In this document: piece after piece, positions 34,505-43,179 of the stretch
Layout: the number at the start of each line of letters is the position of its first letter
Numbering within the stretch: position 1 is the stretch's first letter
NCBI RefSeq assembly: GCF_009828065.1
Contig: NZ_WTYK01000004.1
Location: 62,001-126,000 of the forward strand
Length of the DNA: 64,000 bases
Source of the DNA: Croceibacterium soli
Lineage (GTDB): Bacteria > Pseudomonadota > Alphaproteobacteria > Sphingomonadales > Sphingomonadaceae
Reading direction: 5' to 3'
Translations under genes and position numbers: made by a program
The notes under the pieces: model-generated
The model's input: the letters and a program-made list of their open reading frames with translations, nothing else
Told to the model about the DNA's origin: nothing
Databases searched by the model: none

Positions 34505-35010
34505 AGCCCCATCACCGAACTTTGCGCCGAGGCCCTCAGGTTGATACTGCCGCTGTCGAAGCCCAGTACTGAGACCAAATCGGAGAGCGGCGACGAGGGG
34601 TAAGGAACGGCGGCGCTTACCGTGACTCGAGGGGCGTTACCGGACACGGAGTCGTAGAGCCCGCCCTGACCGGTTACGCAACTGACGGAAACGGTAATGT
34701 GCGCATTCTGCCAGCCGCGCACCACCGCAGTTCCGCCACTCAATTCGCCTGTGCGGGTCAGATTTTTGATGTTAGTCGTAGCCGTGGCATCTGCGGCTGA
34801 GGAGGAACAGGTGTAGTTCGAGAAGTCGAGCCGCCCGGCGTAACGCGCGCCGTCACGAACGCCCTTCACCACCTTATGCTCGCTCCACAAGAAGTAACCG
34901 CCTTCGAATGTGACGAACAATAAGATGACCAACAGCGGCAGCATCAACACCATCTCCGCCGCCGCCGCACCGCGACTGTTCTGAATGAAGGACCAGAGCC
35001 ACCGCATCAT
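34501..35010 (-). CDS. tadE: TadE-like pseudopilin (first copy)
   Basis: This 169-residue protein has the pseudopilin N-terminus 'SRGAAAAEMVLMLPLLVILL' (about 12-31), followed by 'SEHKVVKGVRDGARYAGRLD', typical of TadE. Its C-terminal domain contains two Cys residues and is predicted to be exported. It lies between tadG and the second TadE-like gene with ATGA overlaps on both sides. The assignment as TadE rather than TadF is uncertain. Confidence 0.87.
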   Translation of the reverse strand: MMRWLWSFIQNSRGAAAAEMVLMLPLLVILLFVTFEGGYFLWSEHKVVKGVRDGARYAGRLDFSNYTCSSSAADATATTNIKNLTRTGELSGGTAVVRGWQNAHITVSVSCVTGQGGLYDSVSGNAPRVTVSAAVPYPSSPLSDLVSVLGFDSGSINLRASAQSSVMGL

Positions 35011-36722
35011 CGGACCAAATACGGCATGTCGCGGCGGACTTGCTGCGAAGCGTAAGACCCATCGCCTGCCATTTGAGACCGTCCGATGATTTCGACGTAG
35101 ATCGCGTCCTTGAATGCATTGTACCGCCGGGCGTGGTCAGTTGAAGGTTCCACAAGAAATACATCGACCCATTCTTCGATCAGCGCATCGCTTGATTGAC
35201 CACTCAACCGTCGGTAAGCGCCCACATCATCGCCGCAGTTCGCGACGATCGCTACAGTCAAGACCCGCCTGTTGTGATGCGGCGTGGCGCTCCCCGTAAA
35301 GCAGACGGGAGCACCCCTTTGAGGCGCAAGGCTTGGTATCACGCCCCCGGAACCGAGCAGCCCCAATTCCCAACGATAGACATCGTACCGCGTATTTAAA
35401 CCGGAAGGGGGAGTGACGCCCGGGTGATTGTACCGGAAATAGTCGGCTTTGGCCCAGATACCATCGCCAAACCGTCCACCGCCTCCAGCGCAAAACCCGC
35501 TATTGTTGAATGACGTATAGTGACAGAGGTCGCGTGGTAAGCCCATCGCCGCAACGACACCGTTATCATCATAGGTGCCATCGCTCTGTGCAGTTGGCCC
35601 CAGTGGTTTGAACTCGCTACCAGCAGCAGGAAGCTCCCAGCCTCCATTGTTTCCTTGTCCAGTCTTCAACTTGCAACTACTTCCCGGTTTGGAATTGATG
35701 AAGTCTTTTACGACGTTCGAGGAAGGAGGGCAAGTTGACCCTTGGCAGCTCGCAAGTACATTGCTTCCATTATCGTTGAAGTCATAGATATCGAACCGTG
35801 TATTTATCGCATTATACAAGCTTTGCGGAGTTCCAGTGCTCACACGGTTTTCGCCGATAGGCACGCAGTTCGTTGGCGGGTTCGAGTAGGCAAGCGCCCT
35901 CAGCAGCGCCGCATTTTTTGGACCTGGTTCGCTTGACTCGCCGACTTCCAAGAAACCAAAGTCGCCTGGCGCCCAAGTGGTGCGGGTGTCGCTACCGGGC
36001 TCCCCTCCATTGTTGCTTTTCCCGACACTATGTCCCGTCGCAACGACACCAATCCCCCGATTTGAAGCCGCGTTGAACGGCAACGGCGGAACCCCATCCC
36101 CAGGTGTGTCGTTGGGGTTGCAGATCATTATTGGCGGCACCTTGCACACTGAAGACCCCAAGCCAGCGATTGCTGCCGCTTTAAGTCGGCCCGCGAACGC
36201 GCCGACAACCGGCGTCAATGCGTAGTTGGCAGCCCTCGTCTCCGTCTCCACGATGATGAAGCGAGCGGCCTCGTCGCAGTCGGCGTCAGCGAGGTCGAGG
36301 CGATTTGCATCCGCGGGATCGCCGGTGTAGGCCTCCGCGTGCGATCGTTCGGCGAAGAATGCGATCTCTGCCGCGTCCTCATCGTCGGAGGCAGGAGCAA
36401 TATCAACGGCTCGAGTTTGATTCGCGTCGTTCGCCAGCAATGTGTTGTTGGTGACGAGATCGCCTCGCGCTGCGTTGATCGCACGTTGGCACGCGCCAAT
36501 GCCGCTGGGGGATGTTGCATCGGTCTTCCCATCCAACTGCGTAGCCCCGGCCAGCGCCGCCTGGTCCGCCGCATTCTGCAGTTCGGAGTCCATGCCCGCC
36601 AGCCGCGCATAATCGAACCCGACGCCGCCGACCGCCACGAGCGCCGGCAAGGCCAGCGCGTAAAGCGCGGCTGTGGCCCCGTTCTCGTTACGCCAGAAAG
36701 CCTTGCAGCCGCGCTTGGACAT
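35007..36722 (-). CDS. tadG: TadG-like pilus protein
   Basis: This 571-residue protein has an N-terminal Tad-type helix 'NENGATAALYALALPALVAV' (about 13-32) and 'DYARLAGMDSELQNAADQAALAGAT', the TadG_N signature, then a long exported region with many Cys residues and Asn/Gly-rich loops. TadG proteins lie in the inner membrane or envelope and are needed for Flp pilus function. The section from about 35050 to 36450 is clearly poorer in GC than the surrounding genes. It starts 21 bp after the lipoprotein gene. Confidence 0.85.
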   Translation of the reverse strand: MSKRGCKAFWRNENGATAALYALALPALVAVGGVGFDYARLAGMDSELQNAADQAALAGATQLDGKTDATSPSGIGACQRAINAARGDLVTNNTLLANDANQTRAVDIAPASDDEDAAEIAFFAERSHAEAYTGDPADANRLDLADADCDEAARFIIVETETRAANYALTPVVGAFAGRLKAAAIAGLGSSVCKVPPIMICNPNDTPGDGVPPLPFNAASNRGIGVVATGHSVGKSNNGGEPGSDTRTTWAPGDFGFLEVGESSEPGPKNAALLRALAYSNPPTNCVPIGENRVSTGTPQSLYNAINTRFDIYDFNDNGSNVLASCQGSTCPPSSNVVKDFINSKPGSSCKLKTGQGNNGGWELPAAGSEFKPLGPTAQSDGTYDDNGVVAAMGLPRDLCHYTSFNNSGFCAGGGGRFGDGIWAKADYFRYNHPGVTPPSGLNTRYDVYRWELGLLGSGGVIPSLAPQRGAPVCFTGSATPHHNRRVLTVAIVANCGDDVGAYRRLSGQSSDALIEEWVDVFLVEPSTDHARRYNAFKDAIYVEIIGRSQMAGDGSYASQQVRRDMPYLVR

Positions 36723-36743
36723 ATGCCTCCCTCACCGTGAAAC

Positions 36744-37031
36744 TCAGTTGCCGCTGCCGCCAGCGCCGCTGGTCGTGCTGATCGTCTCGGGTTCCTTGAC
36801 TGCATCGTTGCGGTAGCGTTCGATCGCATCGGCAGCGTGGTCGCCGCTGGTGATCATCGGGCCGCCGTAGACCGGGTCGGGATCGATCACCTGGGCCATC
36901 ATCGTCTGCCGGTTGGCCTCGCCGAAAGCAGCGTCGCCGGGCTCCTCGAACACCGAGGGAACGCTGGCGCAGCCGGCGAGGAGAGAAAGAGCCGACAGGC
37001 ATGCGGCGCGCCGAACTAGATCAGTATTCAT
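36744..37031 (-). CDS. Small lipoprotein in the CpaD position of the Tad locus
   Basis: This 95-residue predicted lipoprotein has the lipobox 'LSLLAGC' with Cys near residue 21. The mature part contains 'GEANRQTMMAQVIDPDPVYG' and 'GDHAADAIERYRNDAVK'. It occupies the place of CpaD/RcpB, between secretin and pseudopilin genes, but is less than half the usual CpaD length and lacks a recognisable CpaD domain. The ATG at 37031 overlaps the secretin stop and follows AGGGGAG. A pilotin-like role for the secretin is an inference. Confidence 0.75.
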   Translation of the reverse strand: MNTDLVRRAACLSALSLLAGCASVPSVFEEPGDAAFGEANRQTMMAQVIDPDPVYGGPMITSGDHAADAIERYRNDAVKEPETISTTSGAGGSGN

Positions 37032-38427
37032 AGTCGCCACTCCCCTCGGCGGGCTGGGCCGCCAGTTCGCCTGCAGGTACTGGATCGTAAGCTTCACCCA
37101 GCAACACCGCGGCACCGACATCGGGATCCTTCACGCGGTCCGTCGGCAGCCGCACTTGGCTGGGCCGGATCGGCGCTACCAGGCGCGGAGTGACAACGAT
37201 CAGCAGCTCGGTCTCGCCCTTCTGGAACTCGGTCGAACGGAACAGCGCGCCCAGGATCGGAATCCCGCCGAGCAGCGGCACCTGGTTGATCGTCGTCTGG
37301 AAATTCCGCTGCAGCAGCCCTGCGATGGCGAAGCTTTCGCCGTTGCGCAGTTCCAGCGTGGTGCTCGCCCGTCGCGTCTGCAGACCGGGGATCGAGATGC
37401 CGTTGAGCTGCAGCGAGGCCGCCGGGTCGATCGCGCTCACTTCCGGTTCGACCTTGAGGTTGATAGTGCCGTCGCCGAGCACCGTGGGTGTGAAGCCGAG
37501 GCTGACGCCGAACGGCTTGAATTCCACCGTGATGCTGCTCGCGCCGTCGTCACCGCCGCCGCCGGACTGCACCACCGGGATCGGAAACTCGCCGCCGGCC
37601 AGGAAGGAGGCTGTCTCGCCCGACAGCGCGACCAAGGTCGGTTCGGCCAGGGTCTTGGCGAAGCCCTTGTTCTCCAGCGCGTTGAGATATGCTTCGAAAT
37701 CCAGGCCGAGCGCGCGGAAGGTCGTACCGAACACACCGAAACTGTTGAGGATGCTGCCGATCTCGAAAACGGGTCGGCCGTCCGCACCGGGGACGACGGA
37801 GGCGCCACCGCCGAACGCGCCGTCGAAGTTGTCGCCGTTCGCGAAGCCGCGCACCCCGATATCCTCGCCGATCTCGCGGCGCACTTCGGCGAACTTGACC
37901 TCCAGCATGACCTGCTGGCTGGCGCCGAGGCCGATCATGTTTACGACGTTCTCGCCGGCATAAGTCTGCGCCAGCTGGACGGCGCGGCTGATCGCGCCGG
38001 CGTCGTTGGCCATGCCGGTCAGGATCAGCGAATTGCCCGAGATCTGCGCATCGATCTGCGTGCCGGGCACGAGGCGCGCGATCTGCTCGCGGTAGCCTTG
38101 CGCGTCCGGCCCCACGGCGATGTCCATCACCACCAGCACGCGACCGCCACGGTCGTAAAGCGTCAGGCTGGTAGTACCCATCGCCTTGCCGAGCACGTAA
38201 ATCGAACGGTCGGTGAGCGGCACGACATCCGCGATCGCAGCATTGCCGACCATCGCCTTGGCGATCGGCTGGTCGGCGGAGACCACTTGGCTCTTGTTGA
38301 CCGGCACTTCGAGGGAGCCGCCATGGACGCCGTTCTCGAGTAGCTGGGCGCTGGCTGGGACGGCGGTGCCGAGCAGCGCCAGCGCCAGCGCCGCACTCGC
38401 GGTGCTGCGGGCTATATTACGAACCAT
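37021..38427 (-). CDS. cpaC: CpaC/RcpA outer membrane secretin of the Tad pilus
   Basis: This 468-residue secretin has a signal peptide (about 1-25, ending PASAQ), a T2SS/T3SS N-terminal domain with 'GKAMGTTSLTLYDRGGRVLV', a BON-like stretch, and a C-terminal secretin domain with 'GGEFPIPV', 'GVSLGFTPTVLGDGTINLKV' and 'GGIPILGALFRSTEFQKGET'. It forms the outer membrane pore for the Flp pilus. The start at 38427 has GAGG nine bases upstream and overlaps cpaB by 11 bp. Confidence 0.95.
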   Translation of the reverse strand: MVRNIARSTASAALALALLGTAVPASAQLLENGVHGGSLEVPVNKSQVVSADQPIAKAMVGNAAIADVVPLTDRSIYVLGKAMGTTSLTLYDRGGRVLVVMDIAVGPDAQGYREQIARLVPGTQIDAQISGNSLILTGMANDAGAISRAVQLAQTYAGENVVNMIGLGASQQVMLEVKFAEVRREIGEDIGVRGFANGDNFDGAFGGGASVVPGADGRPVFEIGSILNSFGVFGTTFRALGLDFEAYLNALENKGFAKTLAEPTLVALSGETASFLAGGEFPIPVVQSGGGGDDGASSITVEFKPFGVSLGFTPTVLGDGTINLKVEPEVSAIDPAASLQLNGISIPGLQTRRASTTLELRNGESFAIAGLLQRNFQTTINQVPLLGGIPILGALFRSTEFQKGETELLIVVTPRLVAPIRPSQVRLPTDRVKDPDVGAAVLLGEAYDPVPAGELAAQPAEGSGDYEY

Positions 38428-39331
38428 AGCGCTGGACCTCTTCATTGGTGGTGTCGACGCCGCGCACCACGACCATCGTGGGTCCGGACGGGCGCCGCGG
38501 CGCAGGAGCGGCAGCGGATGCGGCCGTACCGGCAACCGCAGGCGCGGAAGCGCGCACGGTCTGCACCTGCTGCACCGGCGCGGACGAGCGGCCGCGGATG
38601 TAGTACCCACCGCCGAGATCGCGGGTGGTGACGGTGGCCCGGCTGCCGTTGTCCAGGCTCTCGATATTGCGCAGCGCCAGGCTGAGGCGGCCGACCTGCG
38701 TGGCTAGCACCAGCTTCTGCGCATCGCGCGGAGTGGCTTGCAGCGTGGCGGTCCGACCTACGGCCGCCTCGGAGTTCTGCTCGTCGGCGCGCAGATCGAT
38801 CGCCAGAACCGGCACGCTCTCCAGGATGATGGAAACCATTTTGTCGTCGCCGCTTGCGCCCTCTCCGGGCATTTGCCGTGTCAACATCACGTCGACCACG
38901 TCGCCCGGAGTAACGAAGCCGGCGACGCCACTCACGGCGTCGACCGGCACGGTCACAGCGCGCATGCCTTCCGGGATATTGGCGGAAAGGACCGCGCGCT
39001 CGGAAATTCTCGATAGGAGGATCGGTTCGCCGCGCGCGATCGGGCGAATGGCAACGTTGCCGCCGGACAGCAGCCGGTCGAACTCGCTGTCGCGATATGC
39101 TCCCTGTGGGACGGAGTCCGCCGGCCAGTTAGCCACGCGGACGTTGTCGCGCGTCAACGGACTGCCGAATTGCAGATCCTGGTTGGCAACCGCAACGCGG
39201 ACGAGTTGCTGTTCTTCGGCCACCCGCTCCTGGCGCTGCTCAACGCCACTAAACCAAGCGTTGGCGAAGTAGACGGCCATCAAGCCGAGAACCACGGCAA
39301 CGCCGACGATTATCAGATTACGCCGTTCCAT
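38417..39331 (-). CDS. cpaB: CpaB/RcpC Flp pilus assembly protein
   Basis: This 304-residue protein has one N-terminal membrane helix (about 7-27) and a SAF domain with 'LTRDNVRVANWPADSVPQGA', 'RPIARGEPILLSRIS' and 'AVTVPVDAVSGVAGFVTPGD'. CpaB/RcpC is a periplasmic partner of the secretin. A serine/threonine/proline-rich C-terminus follows. It is separated from flp by 74 bp that hold a stem-loop. Confidence 0.92.
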   Translation of the reverse strand: MERRNLIIVGVAVVLGLMAVYFANAWFSGVEQRQERVAEEQQLVRVAVANQDLQFGSPLTRDNVRVANWPADSVPQGAYRDSEFDRLLSGGNVAIRPIARGEPILLSRISERAVLSANIPEGMRAVTVPVDAVSGVAGFVTPGDVVDVMLTRQMPGEGASGDDKMVSIILESVPVLAIDLRADEQNSEAAVGRTATLQATPRDAQKLVLATQVGRLSLALRNIESLDNGSRATVTTRDLGGGYYIRGRSSAPVQQVQTVRASAPAVAGTAASAAAPAPRRPSGPTMVVVRGVDTTNEEVQRYGS

Positions 39332-39364
39332 GCGGCTCGCCCCCAGATGATCCCGTTAAGAAGG

Positions 39365-39396
39365 AACTCCGCCCACCCGCGAAGGCGGGCGGAGTT
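39365..39396 (-). terminator. Stem-loop between flp and cpaB
   Basis: AACTCCGCCC and GGGCGGAGTT are perfect ten-base arms around a 12-base loop that can pair further (CCGC/GCGG). It starts ten bases after the flp stop. With no long T-run it is more likely a partial terminator or an RNA-stabilising end that keeps pilin mRNA above the assembly genes. Confidence 0.65.
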
Positions 39397-39405
39397 TGTT
39401 GGCGC

Positions 39406-39615
39406 TTAGTCCCCGCAGTCGGCTTTGTTCACTACGCCACCCGTCGAGGGATCCAGGATGCACTCGCCAGCCTTGGACATGGCGCTCCCGATCGCATCGC
39501 CGAGTGCCAAACCGCCAGTGATGATGGCAACACCGATCACAACCAGGATCAGAGCATATTCGGCAGCCGAAGCGCCGGATTCGTCCGCGAGGAACGTCTT
39601 GAGAAAAGTCTTCAT
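39406..39615 (-). CDS. flp: Flp/Fap-type IVb pilin
   Basis: This 69-residue prepilin has a short leader and the Flp processing region 'DESGASAAEYALILVVIGVA', with expected cleavage after the Gly near residue 14. A hydrophobic helix and a short C-terminal region with two Cys (GECILD and ADCGD) follow. It is the major subunit of the Tad pilus. The ATG at 39615 has GGGG upstream. The gene leads the pilus operon and is flanked by strong stem-loops on both sides. Confidence 0.93.
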   Translation of the reverse strand: MKTFLKTFLADESGASAAEYALILVVIGVAIITGGLALGDAIGSAMSKAGECILDPSTGGVVNKADCGD

Positions 39616-40093
39616 GTCACAATACCCCACTAAGCCCGCGGGCAGTGCATGCCGCGGGAGTTTACCACAGGCTCCGGCTTCTATTTCCGGCTTGCCCCCG
39701 CTCGCCTGAGGAAGTTCCTGAAACCGGCACGATCCCGTTTTGTCTTCCGGCTGCTGCCGGACCCCGAAACGCAGGCTTCCTTGCGAACTGCAGCTATGTT
39801 TCCCTAGTTGCCAAAACAGTCAATTGCATAACGACTTGGTTTCCTTTGCAGTATCGTTTCGAGACGCTATTGACTGCGGCGGCTACCCATTTTGGGGTAT
39901 TTTCCCACCCCAAGTGCCTGAAGAGCAACGCGCAGCTTACCTCCAGATGAAGGGTCGTGAGCCTCGAATCACCCCGAATCACTCAATCCAAGCACACAAA
40001 GCGCGCTGCATTTAACCAGCGGCGCACCCGGCCCTGTTGCTGCACCAACCGCCGGCCGTTAGGTGTGCGATGCAGGCCGTTGGAGGGGACCGG
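39616..40093. other. 478-bp divergent intergenic region between flp and the PAP2 gene
   Basis: No convincing gene. Near flp lies the leader hairpin at 39634-39658. The part from about 39740 to 40010 is much richer in A+T than its surroundings and probably holds divergent promoters. A minus-strand TTGACT at about 39817-39822 could be a -35 box, but I see no good -10. Confidence 0.6.
39634..39658 (-). promoter_or_regulatory. Strong hairpin in the flp 5' leader
   Basis: CCCGCGG and CCGCGGG form seven-base arms around ten bases, extendable with a bulge (GCA/TGC). It ends 19 bases before the flp ATG, so it is almost certainly transcribed and could stabilise pilin mRNA or shield its ribosome site. 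Confidence 0.55.
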
Positions 40094-41209
40094 GTGCGAG
40101 AACTGCTGAGAGAACTCCGCCGCGGTGCGGCGGCGGATCGAGCGATACTGCTCGCGCTGTGCCTCACCTGGGCCGGTTACGTCGCGTTGCTTGCCGGGAA
40201 AGGCATCAATGCACTGGCCCCTCAGACTTACCGTCTGAACTTCAATCTCTACCTCGCGGCGCTTCTCGTCAGCCTGGTCCTCGGCATGGCCAGCGTTCTT
40301 GCGCGACATCGCCCGGCTAGTCCGATCCGTTTCGTCGCGGCGTCGTTCGTTTCCAGCGGCGTGTCCAGTCAGCTGGTGCGCGGTATTCCGATGCTGCTGG
40401 CGCTGGTAATCTTCCTGCCCGTGTTCGGTTCGATGAAGAGCGCCATCCCGCTGTTCAGTTCCTATACCTGGGACGACACCTGGATCGCGCTGGACCGGGC
40501 GCTGCACGGCACCGATCCATGGAGGATTCTGCAGCCGGTCTTCGGCTACCCTCTCGTCACTTCGATCCTGGCCGGGTTCTATCACCTGTGGATCCTGCTG
40601 ATCTACGCGGGCGGCGTGGGCTTCTGCTTTTTCGTGGGCGACCGCCAGCTGAGGGCGCAATTCTTCGTCGCCTACTTCGCCTGCTGGGCATTGCTGGGAA
40701 ATGGGCTGGCGATCACCCTCGCATCCGTGGGCCCGTGCTTCGTCGGGCCGATGCTGGGCGATCCGCGTTTCGACGAGCAGATGGCCTATCTCAAGGCCGC
40801 CAACGCGCACTACCCGGTGATGACCCTGGCCGTACAGCAACAGCTGATCGATTGGTACACATCCGGCAGTGGCGGTCTCGGACGCGGGATCAGCGCCATG
40901 CCATCGATGCACGTGTCCATCGCATTCCTCTTTTTCCTGGCGATGCGGCGAATATCCAGGATAGCTGGGCTGCTGTTCGGCGCCTTCTTCGTGATCATCA
41001 TGATCGGCTCCGTACATCTGGCGTACCACTACGCAGTCGACGGATATGTCTCGATCGCGGCGACTTGGTTGATCTGGCTCGCCGCCGGTGCCGCAGCGCG
41101 CCGGATCGCCCGCGCAGACGGGGCCGTCGAACTGCCGGTTGCCCCGTCCGGCGCTGGCCTCGCCCGGTCGGCGGAGGCGAGCACCGCGGTGCCGCAGCGC
41201 GACTCGTGA
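40094..41209 (+). CDS. PAP2-family membrane protein, AUR1/inositolphosphotransferase-like
   Basis: This protein of about 371 residues has eight or so hydrophobic helices and the C-terminal PAP2/AUR1 catalytic motifs 'AMPSMHVSIAF' (about 285-295) and 'GSVHLAYHYAVDGYVS' (about 320-335), which supply the two histidines and the aspartate. AUR1-like members move phospho-headgroups on or off lipids, including sphingolipids in eukaryotes; other PAP2 enzymes dephosphorylate lipid carriers. The GTG at 40094 follows GGAGGGG at ideal spacing; ATGs at 40073 and 40037 are alternatives. It overlaps the following ligase gene (GTGA). Confidence 0.8.
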   Translation: MRELLRELRRGAAADRAILLALCLTWAGYVALLAGKGINALAPQTYRLNFNLYLAALLVSLVLGMASVLARHRPASPIRFVAASFVSSGVSSQLVRGIPMLLALVIFLPVFGSMKSAIPLFSSYTWDDTWIALDRALHGTDPWRILQPVFGYPLVTSILAGFYHLWILLIYAGGVGFCFFVGDRQLRAQFFVAYFACWALLGNGLAITLASVGPCFVGPMLGDPRFDEQMAYLKAANAHYPVMTLAVQQQLIDWYTSGSGGLGRGISAMPSMHVSIAFLFFLAMRRISRIAGLLFGAFFVIIMIGSVHLAYHYAVDGYVSIAATWLIWLAAGAAARRIARADGAVELPVAPSGAGLARSAEASTAVPQRDS

Positions 41210-42411
41210 GCAGCCTTGCCGCACATCGCGATCAACTGGACCGCCTCGTCGCGTGGAGTTTCGGACTCGCGCCGGCTGCCTTGTTCCTGCTCACCTGGAC
41301 CGAAGAGTTCACGCCCCTGCAGCAGATGGCCCGGGCGTTCGCACTTCCGGTGCTGGCGGCGGAGTTGACCATCGTCATCGTCTCGTTCGGCGAGGGAAAC
41401 CGGCTCGGCAAGCTCCAAGCACTCCCGCTGGCGCTTCTCGGAGCGCTTGGCCTGTTGGCCTGGGGCACGGCAATCACTGCTGCCGAGCCTGCTGCGGCGC
41501 TCGCGCGAACGGCGGCCTGGACCATCCACGTGCTGTTCGGCCTGGCCTTGGTCAACCTGCGGCTACAAGGCATGCTCGACTTCGATCGCGTCGTCCGGGC
41601 GCAGTTGGTCGGGTTCCTGGTGTTCTTCGCACTCCTTGGCGGCTTCGTAGCGACAACCGCGCACCCCGTGGTCGGTGCGTTCGACCTACCGGCGTTCGGC
41701 AATATCCGCTGGTTCGGGTACTACGCCGCCGCGGTCATCGGTCTTTGCGCCATGCGCATTCTCCAGCGCGACAAGATCGCCCTGCTTGCCGCTGCGGTGG
41801 CATTTGCCGTGGCTTTCTGGACAGGTGCGCGGGGCGTGGTCGCGGCTGTCGTGGTTGGCTTTGCTGTGTGTGCTGTTTTGCTCCCGCGCTTCCGCTCTTC
41901 GCGGCTTTGGCTGCTGTTGGGGCTGGTCGGCCTCTCCGGGTTGGCACTGTCGTTCGGATTGGCCGCATTCCTCCCCATCGACGATCAAGGTCCCGCACGC
42001 ATGGCTCGCTTTGGCTCGAGCGGTCGGATGGAACTGTGGCAAGCCACTGTGTCGAAAGTGCTTGAACGGCCGCTGTTCGGCTGGGGCGAGGGACAGTTCG
42101 TGCATCGCTGGGGATCCATGTCGGTCGCCCAACCCCACAACATCATCCTGCAACTGCTTTACGTCTGGGGCATCGTAGGTGCCTCGTTCTGCGCCGCACT
42201 GGCGCTGTGGCTGGCGCCCCGCTTCCTGAAGAACCGCACGGCGGAGGCAGCGCCGTTCCAGTGTGCGGCCCTGATCCTCGCGGCCTATTCGTTCGTGGAC
42301 GGCGCGCTCTTCTACGTTCAGTCCACCTCGCTGTTCGCCCTTTGCTGCGCGGCAGCCGTGGCGGCGGGGATGCCGAGGGAGCCGGCCGCGAGCAGTCCGC
42401 CCGCCGGTTAA
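41206..42411 (+). CDS. O-antigen ligase/polymerase-like membrane protein
   Basis: This 401-residue protein has about eleven to twelve predicted membrane helices and a large periplasmic loop containing 'WQATVSKVLERPLFGWGEGQ' and a 'QPHNIILQLLYVWGIVG' segment, the Wzy_C/WaaL signature (R/E...H-N). Such proteins attach or polymerise surface polysaccharide at the periplasmic face. The GTG at 41206 overlaps the PAP2 stop. The pairing suggests a shared envelope-glycan step; whether it is a ligase or a polymerase cannot be told from sequence. Confidence 0.8.
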   Translation: MSSLAAHRDQLDRLVAWSFGLAPAALFLLTWTEEFTPLQQMARAFALPVLAAELTIVIVSFGEGNRLGKLQALPLALLGALGLLAWGTAITAAEPAAALARTAAWTIHVLFGLALVNLRLQGMLDFDRVVRAQLVGFLVFFALLGGFVATTAHPVVGAFDLPAFGNIRWFGYYAAAVIGLCAMRILQRDKIALLAAAVAFAVAFWTGARGVVAAVVVGFAVCAVLLPRFRSSRLWLLLGLVGLSGLALSFGLAAFLPIDDQGPARMARFGSSGRMELWQATVSKVLERPLFGWGEGQFVHRWGSMSVAQPHNIILQLLYVWGIVGASFCAALALWLAPRFLKNRTAEAAPFQCAALILAAYSFVDGALFYVQSTSLFALCCAAAVAAGMPREPAASSPPAG

Positions 42412-42484
42412 GGCACGATCCCCTTCGTCGGTTTACCTCCGGTCCCATTTGCTGGATAATGCCGGGGGAACGCGGGGGTGACGC

Positions 42485-43144
42485 ATGGCACAGCTGCAGC
42501 GTAGGTTCGGTCGGCGGTGGCCGGTGGCGGTGCTTGCGCTTTCCGGCGTGGCCGCCGTTTCGCTCGGAGACGTGGTGGCGGGATGGTACGTAATCGCCGG
42601 GCGCGCACCTTCGGCGGCTGGGGAATACCCGGTGCGCATCGCCTTGCGGCGGTCCGGACCGCCAGCCTCCGGGAGCCGATTTCTCGCCCAGGCGCACGAA
42701 CCAGGCGCGGGGGACCTTGCGCCTGCCGCCGAAACGGCCACGGCGGCGGAGGGCGCGGCCCACCTGCTGCCGCAACACTCGGCTGGCCCGCGCCTGGCGA
42801 ATGCAATGTCAGGCCAGAGCCCTACGGGGGATGGGGCGCTGGCGATCAAGTTCGACCTCGCCGACACGACGGGATCGCGAGTTGGGGGATCGGCGATCGA
42901 AATCCGCAAGGCCATACGCCTGAACGGGGCCGACGCAGGGGACGCCCGCATCCACGTGGATGCCAGTTCCACGCTTTCGATGGCACGGGAGGAACTGGGC
43001 CGGATCCTGGTCAAGTCCGGCCGGCAGGAGCTTATCGGGCAACTCGGCTCCGGCGGGCGCTTCGTCAGCTTCGATGAGATGCGCAGCCGGGGGATCGAGG
43101 TGCGCTACGATCCCGTATTGGACCGCATCCTGGTCTCGATCTGA
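42485..43144 (+). CDS. Unknown membrane-anchored protein downstream of the O-antigen ligase-like gene
   Basis: I do not recognise this 219-residue protein. It has a basic N-terminus, one hydrophobic segment (about 13-36), a variable Ala/Gly/Pro-rich middle and a C-terminal domain (about 110-219) with 'GSAIEIRKAIRLNGADAGDA' and a final 'SRGIEVRYDPVLDRILVSI'. The likely topology is periplasmic with an N-terminal anchor. It follows the ligase-like gene by 73 bp on the same strand and is probably in the same transcription unit. It converges on the PilZ-XRE gene. Confidence 0.7.
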   Translation: MAQLQRRFGRRWPVAVLALSGVAAVSLGDVVAGWYVIAGRAPSAAGEYPVRIALRRSGPPASGSRFLAQAHEPGAGDLAPAAETATAAEGAAHLLPQHSAGPRLANAMSGQSPTGDGALAIKFDLADTTGSRVGGSAIEIRKAIRLNGADAGDARIHVDASSTLSMAREELGRILVKSGRQELIGQLGSGGRFVSFDEMRSRGIEVRYDPVLDRILVSI

Positions 43145-43179
43145 CTACGGCTCACGCAGTCCCCGGCCCGCAAGCGCGA

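Noticed and set aside
39800-39835. Sigma-54 or sigma-70 promoter for flp
   Set aside because: A TTGACT is present on the minus strand, but no acceptable -10 at 16-18 bp and no GG-N10-GC pattern could be found.
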